From Paraburkholderia caffeinitolerans (GTDB taxonomy: Bacteria > Pseudomonadota > Gammaproteobacteria > Burkholderiales > Burkholderiaceae), in the NCBI RefSeq assembly GCF_902859945.1, contig NZ_CADIKL010000038.1, positions 1 through 64,000 on the forward strand: 64,000 nt of DNA, in the 5' to 3' direction. The notes under the pieces are model-generated. The model was not told the DNA's origin. It did no database searches and saw only the letters and a program-made list of their open reading frames with translations. Positions 63,248-64,000 of this stretch are shown piece after piece (position 1 is the stretch's first letter; each line of letters begins with the position of its first letter). Made by a program: the position numbers and the translations under genes.

Positions 63248-64000
63248 TCAAAAACCGACACCGGGGTGCGCCTGATATACCCAATCAAAAGCCACGCGAT
63301 CCTTTTCGAGATCTGTTACCTTAATGGTCGCATAGGTTCTCCCGTCCCTCGTTCGTATGCAGTAAACTCCGCCAAGTTTCGGGTCAAACCAATGGGTGGT
63401 GTAACCCTCCTCAGGACATTTCTTAACTTTAGCAAGATTCTCTTGTTGGATTTCTACAATTCCCGTTTCTGCGTTTTTATCAGCTGGAGATCCAGTGAAA
63501 TGTCCAGTGTCATCTTGAAAAAAGAAGCTAGCCGTCGCCAGGGGAGCCTTAGGGTCGTTTGCGGCCAATATATCTGCTTTACCAGAATGAAATGACACAA
63601 TTGAAGCGGTTTTAAAATTAAACCCTGCATTATTTTGATCAATCCAACCGTCGAAGATTGTGGCATGACCAGATGTTGGGCCACTAAAAAAATGAGTGTA
63701 TGCATAGATAATTACCGGGCAGAATCCAGACAATGCAATTAAGATTTTTGCCGTGAATGCCAATATACTGCGTCTGAATATATTGCGCGCCTCGATGTCA
63801 GTTAGGAAAGAGTACAATCTGATCGCCTCCACAACTGGAATCGGTTGAGAAAAAAAAGATAACAATCGGGTCCTTTGCAACGATGAATCAGCGGCGACTG
63901 ATTCATAAACGGAACTGGCATGACGAGTCCAGAAGCCAATTCGTGCATCTACTCCGCGCAGTTTCACCAAGATAGGGGCGCGCGCATCGGAAAGCAGTCG
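63248..64000 (-). CDS. Unrecognised membrane protein, N-terminus beyond window
   Basis: The frame is open to the right edge, so at least 250 residues and a longer protein overall; the TTG at 63970 is only an internal possibility. One membrane helix is visible (AKILIALSGFCPVIIYAY), followed by a beta-rich ~120-residue region (TSGHATIFDGWIDQ, KASIVSFHSGKADILA-like, VYCIRTRDGRTYATIKVTDL). No family recognised. Low GC and position beside the OLD gene suggest an accessory origin. Confidence 0.6.
   Translation of the reverse strand, partial: RLLSDARAPILVKLRGVDARIGFWTRHASSVYESVAADSSLQRTRLLSFFSQPIPVVEAIRLYSFLTDIEARNIFRRSILAFTAKILIALSGFCPVIIYAYTHFFSGPTSGHATIFDGWIDQNNAGFNFKTASIVSFHSGKADILAANDPKAPLATASFFFQDDTGHFTGSPADKNAETGIVEIQQENLAKVKKCPEEGYTTHWFDPKLGGVYCIRTRDGRTYATIKVTDLEKDRVAFDWVYQAHPGVGF

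Overview
The window looks like a Burkholderiaceae chromosome or megaplasmid, most likely Paraburkholderia or Caballeronia. The supporting signs are high-GC codon use in most genes, an Omp32-type trimeric porin, a DUF3138-type porin, class I PHA synthase with PhaJ, a BspC-like secreted protein, and the many regulator/MFS/oxidoreductase catabolic cassettes typical of these genomes. No rRNA, tRNA or CRISPR was seen.

Left flank (1-8.5 kb) is an accessory region. It holds the tail of an IS3 transposase, a secreted SgcJ/EcaC-like protein, a two-gene conflict-type unit (an EACC1-like membrane protein followed by a caspase-like protease with coiled-coil, one membrane helix and three classes of tandem repeat), a complete IS1182-family element, and two proteins I cannot name. 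Long stretches hold only degenerate, repeat-like DNA.

8.5-21.7 kb: a NarK-type nitrate transporter behind a structured leader with a terminator, a SUEL-lectin-like secreted protein, a divergent quinone reductase/LysR pair, a GH108 muramidase with a holin-like partner, a secreted-phosphoesterase family protein, a 1248-residue membrane patatin, and an MFS/cupin operon whose middle gene (FAD oxidoreductase) has decayed. 21.9-27.3 kb: LuxR regulator, amidohydrolase, NylB-like serine hydrolase and a PotF-like binding protein. The ABC proteins that would suit that binding protein (PotG-PotH-PotI plus a DUF3138 porin) lie 26 kb away on the opposite strand (52-57 kb).

27.3-35.3 kb: Bcr/CflA exporter with a USP-hemerythrin protein, a large MalT-type (LAL) regulator, a porin and a BON-domain protein. 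35.4-47.2 kb: a four-gene catabolic operon (MFS, quinone oxidoreductase, TauD dioxygenase, small hydrolase) divergent from an AraC regulator, a MarR regulator, an unusual H-NS-like protein, the phaJ-phaC pair, an O-methyltransferase and an outer-membrane barrel. A 78-bp element at about 75% identity is shared by the control regions of the TauD/MFS operon and phaJC, which suggests that the two are co-regulated.

47.6-60.3 kb: flavoprotein-epoxide hydrolase pair, an SDR lacking its catalytic Tyr, an HTH regulator, the pot-like ABC operon, a histidine phosphatase, an AraC/VOC pair and a ChrA transporter. Right flank (60.3-64 kb) is accessory again: an OLD-family ATPase-TOPRIM nuclease (probable phage defence) and an unidentified membrane protein running off the window edge, separated by degenerate repeat-like DNA.
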